A DNA stretch of 64,000 nt from JARFQW01 sp963842955 (GTDB lineage Bacteria; Pseudomonadota; Gammaproteobacteria; Steroidobacterales; XN24), in the NCBI GenBank assembly GCA_963842955.1, contig CAWJIJ010000011.1, forward strand, positions 682,001-746,000, read 5' to 3'. Positions 31,525-40,320 of the stretch are shown here, piece by piece. Every line of letters starts with the position of its first letter. Position 1 is the first letter of the stretch. Below the pieces are notes generated by a model that was given only the letters and a program-made list of their open reading frames with translations, was not told where the DNA came from and did no database searches. The translations under genes and the position numbers were made by a program.

Positions 31525-32184
31525 ATGGGAGCTCGCGTCGCGCATGCGTGGAACCTGTCGCCGGCCGAGGCGCGCGCTCTCCAGGACAAGCTGCGGGACC
31601 GGGTGATCCTCAAGGACCGGCGGGGTCCCGTGCGCCGTGTCGCGGGCTGCGACGTCGGTTTCGAGAACAGCCGCCAGATTGCGCGCGGAGCGGTCGCGGT
31701 GCTGGCCGCCGACAGCCTGGACCTTGTCGAGAGCAAGCTATGCCGGCGCCCGGTGGCTTTCCCCTATGTACCCGGTCTGCTGTCGTTCAGGGAAGTCCCC
31801 GTGCTGCTCGATGCGCTGGAGTCGCTGGAAACGCCGCCCGACCTTATTCTTTGCGACGGTCAGGGTATCGCCCATCCCCGTCGCTTCGGCCTCGCCTGCC
31901 ACCTCGGCGTCCTGACCGACATTCCGACCATCGGCGTGGCGAAGACCCGGCTGATCGGCGAGCACCAGGAACCGGGCCCGCGCAAGGGGGACTGGAGTCC
32001 GCTAATGGACGGGCGCGAGATGATCGGCGGTGTTCTGAGGACCCGGACGGGAACACGGCCCCTCTACGTCTCGCCCGGACACCGGGTTACCCTGCGGACC
32101 GCGCTGCGCCGCGTGATGGACTGCGTGACCGGTTTCCGCCTGCCGGAGACGACCCGCTGGGCCGACCGGCTGGCCTCGGGCTGA
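31525..32184 (+). CDS. nfi: Endonuclease V (deoxyinosine 3'-endonuclease)
   Basis: The product is 219 residues, normal for the family. Signatures are VRRVAGCDVGFENSRQIARG (first catalytic Asp), FPYVPGLLSFREVPVLLDAL (the strand-separating PYIPG...E wedge), ILCDGQGIAHPRRFGLACHL (second Asp, His), and GVAKTRLIGEH. It nicks DNA one base 3' of deoxyinosine to start repair. The second residue of the GxDVS motif is Gly-Phe here (CDVGF instead of VDVSY/VDVAY), a mild deviation. It is a single gene, divergent from hsp20. Confidence 0.93.
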   Translation: MGARVAHAWNLSPAEARALQDKLRDRVILKDRRGPVRRVAGCDVGFENSRQIARGAVAVLAADSLDLVESKLCRRPVAFPYVPGLLSFREVPVLLDALESLETPPDLILCDGQGIAHPRRFGLACHLGVLTDIPTIGVAKTRLIGEHQEPGPRKGDWSPLMDGREMIGGVLRTRTGTRPLYVSPGHRVTLRTALRRVMDCVTGFRLPETTRWADRLASG

Positions 32185-32192
32185 GTGTCCTC

Positions 32193-32393
32193 CTAGCGGG
32201 GATCCGACCCGGAGTCCCCGGCTGCTCCGTTGCGCTCGGGAACGAACTCGCCGGCCGAAATGATTCCACAGTCCGGGCAGGCCCAGTCCAGGGGCAATTC
32301 ACCGATTTTCGTGCCCGGCGCAAAACCCTCGTGAGAATCGCCCGCTTCCTCGTCGTAGCGGTAGGCGCACTCCGGGCAGCGCCAGGACGTCAC
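32193..32393 (-). CDS. Rubredoxin
   Basis: The product is 66 residues from a GTG at 32393 that overlaps the alkB stop (GTGA). The two iron-binding pairs are RCPECAYRYDEEAGDSHEGF and WACPDCGIISAG. The first is CxxC-A-Y-x-Y rather than CxxCGY, i.e. Gly replaced by Ala. GTKIGELPLDWACPDC is typical of rubredoxins. It supplies electrons to the alkane hydroxylase. Translational coupling to alkB supports this strongly. An acidic C-terminal tail of about 17 residues extends the usual core. Confidence 0.9.
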   Translation of the reverse strand: MTSWRCPECAYRYDEEAGDSHEGFAPGTKIGELPLDWACPDCGIISAGEFVPERNGAAGDSGSDPR

Positions 32394-33547
32394 GCAGCGA
32401 CGGCCCGGGGACGGTGCTGGTAGCGATGCCGGGACGCGGGATCGACGTTGACCCGGGACAGGTCTCCGTCCGCATGGGCCAGCACACGGGGATCCATGAC
32501 ACGCCGCCACAGCGGCGGAAACAGCGCGACAAGGAACATCCCGAAATAGCCAGTGGGCAGCTGCGGCGCGTCTTCGAAGTGACGCAGCGCCTGGTAGCTG
32601 CGAGTGGGATGGGCATGATGGTCGGAATGCCGCTCCAACTGATACAGCACCAGATTCGAGACGATGTGGTTGCTGTTCCAGGAGTGGCGCGGCTGCGGGC
32701 GCTCATAGCGTCCTTCGCCGGTCCTGTCCCGCAGCAAGCCGTAGTGCTCCACGTAGTTGGCTGCCGACAGCAGCGTATACGCGAACGCAGCCTGCACCAG
32801 CAGAAACGGCAGGGCCTGCCAGCCAAGCCAGAGCGTGAGACCGCCGTACAGCAGAGCCGTCACCAGGGCCGGCTGCAGAATTTCGTTGGCCGACGTCCAA
32901 GGCCCCTTGCCCTGCCGCGCCAGACGTTCCCGCTCCAGGCGCCACGCCCTCGAGAAGCCGCCGGGAATCTCCCGGGTGATGAACCGATAGTAGCTTTCAC
33001 CCAAACGGGAAGAAGCGCTGTCCTCGGGAGTCGCGACGTCGCGGTGATGGCCCCGAACGTGTTCGATCTGGAAGTGGCCGTAACCGCTCGCCGCCAGGGA
33101 GAGTCTCGCCAGCGTGCGATCAAGCAGACCCTTCTTGTGGCCGAGCTCGTGGCCGATATTGATGCCCGCGCCACCGATCCAGCCCACCGAGAGAGCAAGA
33201 CCGAGATAGCCGAGCACGCTGAGATCTGCGGTCACGGCAAAAACCGTCCCGACGATTACGGTCAGGTAGACCAACGGTACGGCCGCATAGACCAGCCAAC
33301 GGTACCAGCCATCGGCCTCCAGAGCGGGCACGGCGTCCTCCGGCGGATTGCTGCGGTCTTCTCCGAGCACCAGATCGAGCACGGGGATTAGCCCGTAGAC
33401 GACAACGAGGGTCAGCCAGAGGCTGAGGTCGTTTCGCGTCGCCGACCAGAGCGCGAGGCTCAGCAACGGCAGGGCGGGCAGGACCGCTGAGATGATCCAG
33501 AGGTAGCGTTTGCGATCCTTCCAGGGAAGAGCGGCGCTTGTCGACAT
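32390..33547 (-). CDS. alkB: Alkane 1-monooxygenase
   Basis: The product is 385 residues, starting MSTSAALPWKDRKRYLW at 33547. It has six or so membrane helices and all hallmark His boxes: GHELGHKKG, EHVRGHHRDVATPEDSASSR, NYVEHYGLLRD and LERHSDHHAHPTRSYQALRH. These bind the diiron centre that hydroxylates the terminal methyl of medium-chain n-alkanes. Rubredoxin follows with a four-base overlap. A divergent AraC-family regulator gene lies 101 bases away, with an inverted repeat between (33587-33601), so alkane-dependent control is likely. Confidence 0.96.
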   Translation of the reverse strand: MSTSAALPWKDRKRYLWIISAVLPALPLLSLALWSATRNDLSLWLTLVVVYGLIPVLDLVLGEDRSNPPEDAVPALEADGWYRWLVYAAVPLVYLTVIVGTVFAVTADLSVLGYLGLALSVGWIGGAGINIGHELGHKKGLLDRTLARLSLAASGYGHFQIEHVRGHHRDVATPEDSASSRLGESYYRFITREIPGGFSRAWRLERERLARQGKGPWTSANEILQPALVTALLYGGLTLWLGWQALPFLLVQAAFAYTLLSAANYVEHYGLLRDRTGEGRYERPQPRHSWNSNHIVSNLVLYQLERHSDHHAHPTRSYQALRHFEDAPQLPTGYFGMFLVALFPPLWRRVMDPRVLAHADGDLSRVNVDPASRHRYQHRPRAVAA

Positions 33548-33586
33548 GAGCGTGACCCGGTCGTGTAGTGAGTTACCACAAGATAA

Positions 33587-33601
33587 ACGGGGCAGCCCCG
33601 T
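33587..33601. promoter_or_regulatory. Inverted repeat in the alkB/araC divergent promoter region
   Basis: ACGGGG-CAG-CCCCGT is a perfect 6-bp inverted repeat midway between the two divergent starts. It may be part of a regulator site or simply a short hairpin; AraC-type proteins more often bind direct repeats. Confidence 0.35.
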
Positions 33602-33648
33602 GTGTCGTTGTTCCCCCCGGCTAAGGTATTTGTTATTTTCGGCCAACC

Positions 33649-34695
33649 ATGAAGGCAGGAACATTCAGCGAAGCGACCCACCCGGCCACCGGCGTAGTGG
33701 TTCTCGCGGGACTGCTCTTGGAAGGCGGCATCGATCCCCAGCCCCTGCTTGCGGATGCCGGGCTGGACCCGGGCATCCTGCACGCCCAGGGCACGGCGAT
33801 CAGCCTCGAACGGGAACTCGCGTTCGTGCACGCAGCCCTCGCGCGCAGCCCGTGGCCGGACCTCGGGCTCAGGGCAGGCTTGCGCCACCACTTCGCGCTC
33901 TTTGGCGCATGGGGCCTTGCCATGGTCAGCAGCCCGAATCTCCTGAGCGCGATCCGTGTCGGCCTGCAGCACATGGACCTGGTGCACACCTATTTGCGCT
34001 GGACCTTTCGCGCCGACGGCGAACGGGCGTTTCTGGAGTTTCGCGCACGCGCGGATCTCGGCGGACTGGAAGTCTTTTTCATGGAACGCGACATCGCGGC
34101 AGCAGTCACCCTGGTCGGGGACCTCCTGGGCGCGCGGCCCAGCCTGGACTCCCTGGAGTTCCCTTATCCGGCGCCGGAATGGCGCGAAGCCTATCGGCCG
34201 GTGTTCGACGGGCCGGTGGTTTTCGGCACCCGCCGCGGCCGAATCACCCTTGACCCGGATCTGCTGGCCCGGCCCCTGCCGCAGGCCAACCCGGTCACTG
34301 CCGCGGCCGCCGAACGTCATTGCGCTGCGTTGCTGGAGCGGATGCATGATGCGGGCCCGCTGGCCGAGCAGGTCCGGGGCCGGCTGCTGCGGGCCCGGGG
34401 CATGTTTCCCAGCCAGGCGGACATGGCGGCGGATCTGCACATTTCCGAACGCACCTTTCGCAGGCGCCTGGGCCAGGAGGGCCTGAGCTTCCGCGGTCTC
34501 CGCGACGAGGTTCGCCGGGAGCTTGCCGAAACCTATCTCAAGGACACCGGCCTGAGCCTCGCGGAAATCGCCCAGCGGGTCGGCTTCAGCGATGCGGCGA
34601 ACTTTTCCCACGCGTGCCGGCGCTGGTTCGGCTGCGCCCCGGGCGCGATGCGGCACAGGCACCGGGACGCCGCGGCAAACGCTGCCGACACGTGA
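33649..34695 (+). CDS. AraC-family regulator, likely of alkB
   Basis: The product is 348 residues. The N-terminal effector domain (about 15-200) is of the arabinose-binding-like type found in OruR/AlkR-like regulators (LLLEGGIDPQPLLADAGLDP, LGLRAGLRHHFALFGAWGLA, LRWTFRADGERAFLEFRARA). The C-terminal AraC DNA-binding domain (ADMAADLHISERTFRRRLGQ, LSLAEIAQRVGFSDAANFSH, ACRRWFGCAPGAMR) has both helix-turn-helix motifs. Members of this group sense long-chain or ring compounds. The divergent position next to alkB makes an alkane-sensing role the best guess. Confidence 0.9.
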   Translation: MKAGTFSEATHPATGVVVLAGLLLEGGIDPQPLLADAGLDPGILHAQGTAISLERELAFVHAALARSPWPDLGLRAGLRHHFALFGAWGLAMVSSPNLLSAIRVGLQHMDLVHTYLRWTFRADGERAFLEFRARADLGGLEVFFMERDIAAAVTLVGDLLGARPSLDSLEFPYPAPEWREAYRPVFDGPVVFGTRRGRITLDPDLLARPLPQANPVTAAAAERHCAALLERMHDAGPLAEQVRGRLLRARGMFPSQADMAADLHISERTFRRRLGQEGLSFRGLRDEVRRELAETYLKDTGLSLAEIAQRVGFSDAANFSHACRRWFGCAPGAMRHRHRDAAANAADT

Positions 34696-34856
34696 GTCGA
34701 CTCTCGAGTGAGCCCCGACGGAGCCTGATCGGGCGGTCGCGGCTGATTTTTGGGCCCGGTGAGCTTAACATCGCAGGCTTGTGCCGGCTCCCGCCAGCGG
34801 GCGGCACGCAGCAAGAGAGTGCCGCGGCGCCAGCGCGGTTGGGGGGACGGCATTAG

Positions 34857-35792
34857 ATGAGCAGTCTTGATCGATGGATCACGAGCGCCGCGATGATCGG
34901 CGTCATCGTCTCGGCCGTCATTGCCTATCTGAAGGTCAATAAGCTCTGGGCCCGCAAACACATTCGTGACGTGGCCGAGAGTATTTCCGTCGCCGCAGCG
35001 CTGCTCAGTCTCCTGACAACGCTTCCCTTCCTGATGAAGTTCATCATCGTCGACCACGACTACGTCGCCGCAGCAAAGTTCGCGCTGAGCCTGATCGTGT
35101 TCTTCGTGTTTTTCTTCGTCGGCATCGGCTTCTGGGTCCAGGATGAAGACAAGACGAGCTTCTGGCAGAAAATCCGGCAGGCGCTGAGTACCGAGCGAGG
35201 CGAGCTGGCCAATCTCGTGCATAGCTTTACGAAGCCCAAGGAGGCTACGGCCATTGTCCGCATTCTGCGCCTGGTCTCGACCGTGGACCGGGACCTGGAC
35301 GAACGGGAAGTAGAAATTCTCGAGTCGGTCGCCGGCCCCTGGGGCCTGGATCCCGGCGACCTGAACGAAATGCGCGGCGAGTCCGATATCCAGCAGGTGC
35401 GGGAAGCCTTCATGGACTATCTTGCCCTCAATCCGCCAAGACGGCAGGTCCAGAAGGTGTTCGACCTGGTTCGCTTTATCGTGCGCGCGGACAAGAAGGT
35501 GACCCACGAAGAACACCTGATCCTCGAGGAAGTCGGCCGCGCCGTCGAAGGCTATCTTGCCGACGACGATCAGCAGGGGCTGGTCTATGAGGTTCTGGTC
35601 GTTCCCCAGTCCCCGGAGCACCGGGAGACGATCCCCAGGCATCTGGACACATCGGACCTGTACCCCCGCGCCGGTGGCGAGGCCTTTGTTGCCGGATCCT
35701 ACTACTCGCCGCTGTTTGCCGAGGAAGTCTGCCGCCGCTACCGGGAGCTGCAGTTCTTCGCGACCGTGGAGCCCCAGCAGACCCCGACTTAG
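34857..35792 (+). CDS. Membrane protein with TerB-like cytoplasmic domains
   Basis: The product is 311 residues. It has three membrane segments in the first 100 residues (MIGVIVSAVIAYL, VAAALLSLLTTLPFLMKFII, LSLIVFFVFFFVGIGFWV). The cytoplasmic part has two helical repeats of TerB-like pattern: AIVRILRLVSTVDRDLDERE and VFDLVRFIVRADKKVTHEEH, each with the acidic D-x-x-x-x-x-E loop. A final alpha/beta part (GLVYEVLVVPQSPEHRET, GGEAFVAGSYYSPLFAEEV) looks SPOR-like in outline. The role is unknown; TerB domains have been linked to metal and stress sensing. It is a single gene between the AraC regulator and the RND operon. Confidence 0.65.
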   Translation: MSSLDRWITSAAMIGVIVSAVIAYLKVNKLWARKHIRDVAESISVAAALLSLLTTLPFLMKFIIVDHDYVAAAKFALSLIVFFVFFFVGIGFWVQDEDKTSFWQKIRQALSTERGELANLVHSFTKPKEATAIVRILRLVSTVDRDLDEREVEILESVAGPWGLDPGDLNEMRGESDIQQVREAFMDYLALNPPRRQVQKVFDLVRFIVRADKKVTHEEHLILEEVGRAVEGYLADDDQQGLVYEVLVVPQSPEHRETIPRHLDTSDLYPRAGGEAFVAGSYYSPLFAEEVCRRYRELQFFATVEPQQTPT

Positions 35793-37225
35793 GTCTCCGG
35801 CTCGAACGCCTCCCAGCCCCCGCCGAGAGCCTTGTAGAGCGCGATCAGGCGCACCAGCACCCGGATCTCGCTCTGCACGGCCTGGTCCTGGACCTCGACC
35901 AGGCGTCGCTGCGCATCGAGAACCGTGAGGAAGTCCCCGAGGCCCTTCTCGTAAAGGCGCTCGGCGAGGACCGCGGCCCGTTCGCTCGCCGCCGCAGCCT
36001 CCTGCAGGCCCTCATAGGTCCGGCGTTCCTCGCCATAAAGAATCAGCGCGGACTCGGTTTCCGCAAGCGCCCGGAGCACCGTCTGCTCGTAGCGAACCGC
36101 CGCTTCCTCGGCGACCGCTTCGGCGAAATCCTGGCGTGCTCGGAGGCGGCCTCCCTGGAATACCGGCCAGCGAATCGCGGGACCCAGGCTCCAGGTTTCG
36201 CTGTCACCATCGAACAGGTCCGAGAAACTCGAGGACTCGAACCCGCCGCTGCCCGTCAGGAAAAACCGCGGAAAGAGATCAGCAGTCGCCACGCCGACGT
36301 CGGCGGTGGCCGCCGCGAACTGCCGCTCGGCGAAGCGGATGTCCGGACGGCGGAGCAGCAGATCCGACGGCAGGCCGACAGGAACCCGGTCGGCCGGTCC
36401 CGGCATGGGTTCTTCGGCAAGCAATTCCTCCACCAGTGCTCCGGGCGGCTCGCCGACAAGGACCGAGAGGCGGTAGGCGGCGGCCCGGATCCGGCCACGG
36501 GTGAGGGGAATCAGCGCGTCAGTGACCTCCGCCTGGGCTCGGGCCCGGGCAACGTCGATCTCCCGAGACAGGCCGACCCGAAATCGCCCTTCGACGATCT
36601 CCAGGGTCTGACGGAGGATCGACGAATTCTTGCGGGTAATCGCCAGGCGCCGTTGCTCGCCGCGCAGTTCGGCATAGTTGCGGGCGGTTTCAGCAAGCAC
36701 CGAGATGAGGACGGCGCGACGCTCATCCTCGGTGGCGCCGATCCTGGCATCCGCCGCCTCGATGGCACGGCGTGTCCCGCCGAAGACATCGAGTTCCCAG
36801 ACCACGTCAAAACCTGCCTGGTAGAGTTCGTCCCGCTTGGGTATCAGTCCCTCGCCGGCCAGGCCGGATTCCAGGGCCCCCGAATTCTCACTCAGGGAAT
36901 AGCGCTGTCCGGCAGCCCTCGCGTCCACGCTGGGAAACAGTCCCGATGCAGCGACACCCCGCAGGGCCCGAGCCTGTTGCACGCGGAGCCGGGCTGCCGC
37001 CAGATCCAGGTTTCCGGCAGCTGCCCGGTCGATCAGCGACATCAGGACGGGGTCCTCGAAACCTTTCCACCAGTCCGTGTCCGGCGCATCGGCGCCGGCT
37101 ACGCCCGACGGGTCGGCGGCATCCCAGCGCTCTGGCTCGACCGGCACGGGCGGTTCGTAGTCCGGTCCCACTGCGCAACCGCCTAGCAGCATCGTGACCC
37201 ACAACGGCGTCAGCCGGCCGATCAC
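35789..37225 (-). CDS. Outer-membrane efflux channel (NodT/TolC type)
   Basis: The product is 478 residues from a GTG at 37225 that overlaps the RND pump stop (GTGA). The lipobox is in LWVTMLLGGCAVGPDYEPPV. The two outer-membrane-efflux repeats follow: LAAARLRVQQARALRGVAAS, FDVVWELDVFGGTRRAIEAA, GRFRVGLSREIDVARARAQA, then RRPDIRFAERQFAAATADVG and YEKGLGDFLTVLDAQRRLVE. It forms the trimeric exit duct of the tripartite pump encoded just upstream. Its stop overlaps the convergent TerB-like gene by four bases. Confidence 0.93.
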   Translation of the reverse strand: MIGRLTPLWVTMLLGGCAVGPDYEPPVPVEPERWDAADPSGVAGADAPDTDWWKGFEDPVLMSLIDRAAAGNLDLAAARLRVQQARALRGVAASGLFPSVDARAAGQRYSLSENSGALESGLAGEGLIPKRDELYQAGFDVVWELDVFGGTRRAIEAADARIGATEDERRAVLISVLAETARNYAELRGEQRRLAITRKNSSILRQTLEIVEGRFRVGLSREIDVARARAQAEVTDALIPLTRGRIRAAAYRLSVLVGEPPGALVEELLAEEPMPGPADRVPVGLPSDLLLRRPDIRFAERQFAAATADVGVATADLFPRFFLTGSGGFESSSFSDLFDGDSETWSLGPAIRWPVFQGGRLRARQDFAEAVAEEAAVRYEQTVLRALAETESALILYGEERRTYEGLQEAAAASERAAVLAERLYEKGLGDFLTVLDAQRRLVEVQDQAVQSEIRVLVRLIALYKALGGGWEAFEPET

Positions 37226-40200
37226 AGCAGGCCTCCGGCGCGGCGCGAGATCAGGCAGTACATGGCCGGGGTAAACCACAGCGACAGAATGATCGCGAAA
37301 CCCACGCCGCCGGCCAGTACGACCGCAAGCGGTGGCCAGAACTGGCCACCGGTAAACAGCAGCAAGGGAAGGAACCCCGCCATCGTTGTGAGCGTGGTGG
37401 ACAGGATATGTCGTCCGCAGCCCAGCGTTTCGGCAACCACCGCATCGGGGTCGCCGGCCCGCGCTTCCGCGCTCGCCCGAATGGCGGCGATCACCACGAT
37501 AGTGCCGTTGATGGCGACGCCAATCAGACCCGCCATGCCCAGAATCGGATTGAAGCCGATGTCGAATCCCGACAGCCACAGCGACAACAGGCCCAGGCCG
37601 ATGGATAGCACGGCAATGGCACCGATCAGTAGGGCGAGGACACCACTTCGGAACGAGAGCACGAGCGTGGCGATCATCATCAGCAGCAGGACGGGGAGAA
37701 AGGTCATCAGCAACCCGATCGCCTCTCGGCTTTCCTCGCTGTCGCCGCTGATTTCCAGGCGATACCCGGGGGGCAGCGTGAGGCCTTCGGCTTCGATACG
37801 GGCAACGATCTCGGCGGCGACTTCGATGGGGAGCTGACCGGCATCCACGAACCCCAGGATCGTATTGACCCGCTCACCGTTGAAACGGGTAATGCTGGAG
37901 AGTTCCGGCCGAAGATCGAGCTGACCCAGCGCAGTCGCCGGCACCCAGCGGCCGCTGGCCGGACTCACCAGGTTCAGCGCCGCAACCGTCGACAGTGACG
38001 CCCGGTCACTCTCCGAGTACCGCAGGCGCACGGGCAGTTCCTCCAGGTCTTCCAGCACGCTGCCGCCCAGCTGTCCCTCCAGGTTCCCCTGGAACTGCCC
38101 GGCAACGTCGGCAAGGGTCAGACCGGCCTGGCGGGCCTCGTACTCGTCTGCCTCCAGCCAGAGTTTCGGCTCGCCGCCCGACACGCTGGCCTGGGTGTGC
38201 CGGATGCCGGGAACGGTGTGCATGATTCGGCGGAGCTCGTCGCCTGCCAGGCGAAGTTCCTCCAGCCCGGGGCCGAGAATGCGAAAGGCCACCGGCGCTT
38301 CGATCGGCGGGCCTTGCCCGAAGGCGCGGACCACGACCTGGGCGTCTGTAAACTCCGCATCCAGTTCATCCTGGAGGACGGGTATCAGGTCGGTTGCCGC
38401 TGCCAGGTCCTCGGCAAGGACGATACCCTGCGCGTACGACGGGTTCGCCTCCTGACGCATGATCGAGTTGTAGTAGACCGTCGGAAAGCTGCCGCCGACG
38501 ACCCAGTCGATCTTCCTGACGCCGTCCTGGCCGCGGATCCGCCGGTCCACCGCCGCGACCCGTTCAGCGGTCCGCGCGATCGAGGCGTCCTGGGGCATCC
38601 AGATCTGGACCTCGAAATGATCCCGGTCCGCCGCCGGGAAGAACTGGTTCTGCAGCGTCCCGGCCAGCAGGAAACCGGCAACGGGCAGTGCGCAGCCCAG
38701 CGCCGCCGCCAGGCCGGGATGCTCAACGGCCCAGGTCAGGGCGTGGCGGTAGCGTGCCGCAAGCCGCTCGCTCGCGATGCCGGCCTGCCACCAGGCGCCA
38801 TGTTCACCGGGCTCCGGACGGCGCAGGTAGCGACCGGCGATACCCGCGATGACGGTCATGGAAATCAGGAAGCTGGAGGCCAGCGCCAGCACGACCGAGA
38901 TCGCGATGGGGCCGATGAAATCGCCAATGTTGCCCGGGAGCAGGAAAATCGGCATGAATCCCAGGATCGTCGTGAGGGTGGAGGCCAGGAGCGGCACGAA
39001 AAGATGGTTGACCGAGGCCTCCACGGCAGCGGTGCGCTCCAGGCCGAGTTCGAGTTTCTGGCGAATCTCGTCGGTCACGACGATCGCGTTGTCGATGAGC
39101 AGACCAATCGCGATGATCATTCCGAAGATGCTCATCTGGTGGATCTGCTGACCAAAGAAAGTCAGCCCGAACACGGTGGCGCCTGCGCTCAGGGGGAGTG
39201 CAAGGCCAACGATCAGAGCGGCTCTCCAGCCCATGCCGAGAAAGACGACGAGGGCGACGACCAGGGAGCCCGCAAGAAGATTGCCGCCGAGTTCGGACAA
39301 TCGGCTCTCCGTGTAGCGGCTCTGGTCGAACACCATCTCGATGGACAGACCGGCATCCAGGCCGGCATCGAAGTCCTCCACCGCAGCCCGCGCCGCCGCC
39401 GCCCAGCGATCGACCCGGAAGGTCTTGTCCACCCGCGCGCCCACGAACACCGAACGGCGGCCGTCCGAGAACGCCATCTCCCGGGGGGGATCGCTCCAGC
39501 CGCGCTCAACCGAAGCGATATCGCCCAGCAATACGATGCGCCCGTCAGGCCCGGCGCTGACGGGTACCGATGCGACGCGGTTCACCGAGTCCAGCTCGCC
39601 GCTGACTTCCATCAACAGCTCGCGCTGACCGGTTCTCAGCACACCGGCAGGCTGCTTGGAGTCGGCCTGTGCGGTCACCGTGGACAGGGCGGAGGCCGTA
39701 AGGCCCAGGGCGGCGACCTCGCCGGAGTCCACGGTCACCGTGATCTCTTCTTCGGGCTCGCCGAACAGGCGCACGTATTCGGTTCCCGGAATACCGCGCA
39801 GGCGGTCCGCCAACTCCTCCGAGAGCCGATTCATCAGCCCCAGGGCCGGCGCATCATCGCGGTCCCAGGTGACGCCGACAAGAAGCGAGTAGGCGACGGC
39901 ACCGCGCTTGTCGTCGAAGTTGGGCTGGCTCGCGCCTGCGGGGAGATCCAGCGCCGCGTCGTTCAGTTTGTCCCTGATCTCCGAGAAGATCTGTTCGTTG
40001 GTCGTGTCGTCCACCCAGTCCTGGAGTTCCAGGATGATGAAAGAGATGCCCGACCGGGAGGTCGAGCGGATCTCCTTGATCTCCGACAGTTCCTCAAGGC
40101 GATTCTCGAGCTTCTCGGTAACCAGCGCCTCGACACGCTCCGCGGAAGCGCCGGGCAGGAATGTGAGGATCGAGGGATTGCGAAGCGCGATACGGGGATC

Positions 40201-40320
40201 CTCGATGCGCGGGAGGTTGACCAGCGCAGACGCGCCCGCCGCGATCAGGATGATCACCGTCATCACCAGCAGATGACCGTTCCGATAGAAAAGGGTCGCC
40301 AGGCCCTCCGGTCGTTTCAT
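37222..40320 (-). CDS. RND-family efflux pump permease
   Basis: The product is 1032 residues, the normal size, with twelve membrane helices and two large periplasmic loops. MKRPEGLATLFYRN is the start; its ATG overlaps the adaptor stop by four bases. Signatures are IEDPRIALRNPSILTFLPGA, the proton-relay helix FGMIIAIGLLIDNAIVVTDE, and NPILGMAGLIGVAINGTIVV in the second half. The relay helix keeps only one Asp of the usual D-D pair (LLIDNAIVVTDEI has D and D further along). It belongs to the HAE-1-like/MexB-distant group of pumps with tight operon context. The substrate is unknown. Confidence 0.93.
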   Translation of the reverse strand: MKRPEGLATLFYRNGHLLVMTVIILIAAGASALVNLPRIEDPRIALRNPSILTFLPGASAERVEALVTEKLENRLEELSEIKEIRSTSRSGISFIILELQDWVDDTTNEQIFSEIRDKLNDAALDLPAGASQPNFDDKRGAVAYSLLVGVTWDRDDAPALGLMNRLSEELADRLRGIPGTEYVRLFGEPEEEITVTVDSGEVAALGLTASALSTVTAQADSKQPAGVLRTGQRELLMEVSGELDSVNRVASVPVSAGPDGRIVLLGDIASVERGWSDPPREMAFSDGRRSVFVGARVDKTFRVDRWAAAARAAVEDFDAGLDAGLSIEMVFDQSRYTESRLSELGGNLLAGSLVVALVVFLGMGWRAALIVGLALPLSAGATVFGLTFFGQQIHQMSIFGMIIAIGLLIDNAIVVTDEIRQKLELGLERTAAVEASVNHLFVPLLASTLTTILGFMPIFLLPGNIGDFIGPIAISVVLALASSFLISMTVIAGIAGRYLRRPEPGEHGAWWQAGIASERLAARYRHALTWAVEHPGLAAALGCALPVAGFLLAGTLQNQFFPAADRDHFEVQIWMPQDASIARTAERVAAVDRRIRGQDGVRKIDWVVGGSFPTVYYNSIMRQEANPSYAQGIVLAEDLAAATDLIPVLQDELDAEFTDAQVVVRAFGQGPPIEAPVAFRILGPGLEELRLAGDELRRIMHTVPGIRHTQASVSGGEPKLWLEADEYEARQAGLTLADVAGQFQGNLEGQLGGSVLEDLEELPVRLRYSESDRASLSTVAALNLVSPASGRWVPATALGQLDLRPELSSITRFNGERVNTILGFVDAGQLPIEVAAEIVARIEAEGLTLPPGYRLEISGDSEESREAIGLLMTFLPVLLLMMIATLVLSFRSGVLALLIGAIAVLSIGLGLLSLWLSGFDIGFNPILGMAGLIGVAINGTIVVIAAIRASAEARAGDPDAVVAETLGCGRHILSTTLTTMAGFLPLLLFTGGQFWPPLAVVLAGGVGFAIILSLWFTPAMYCLISRRAGGLL

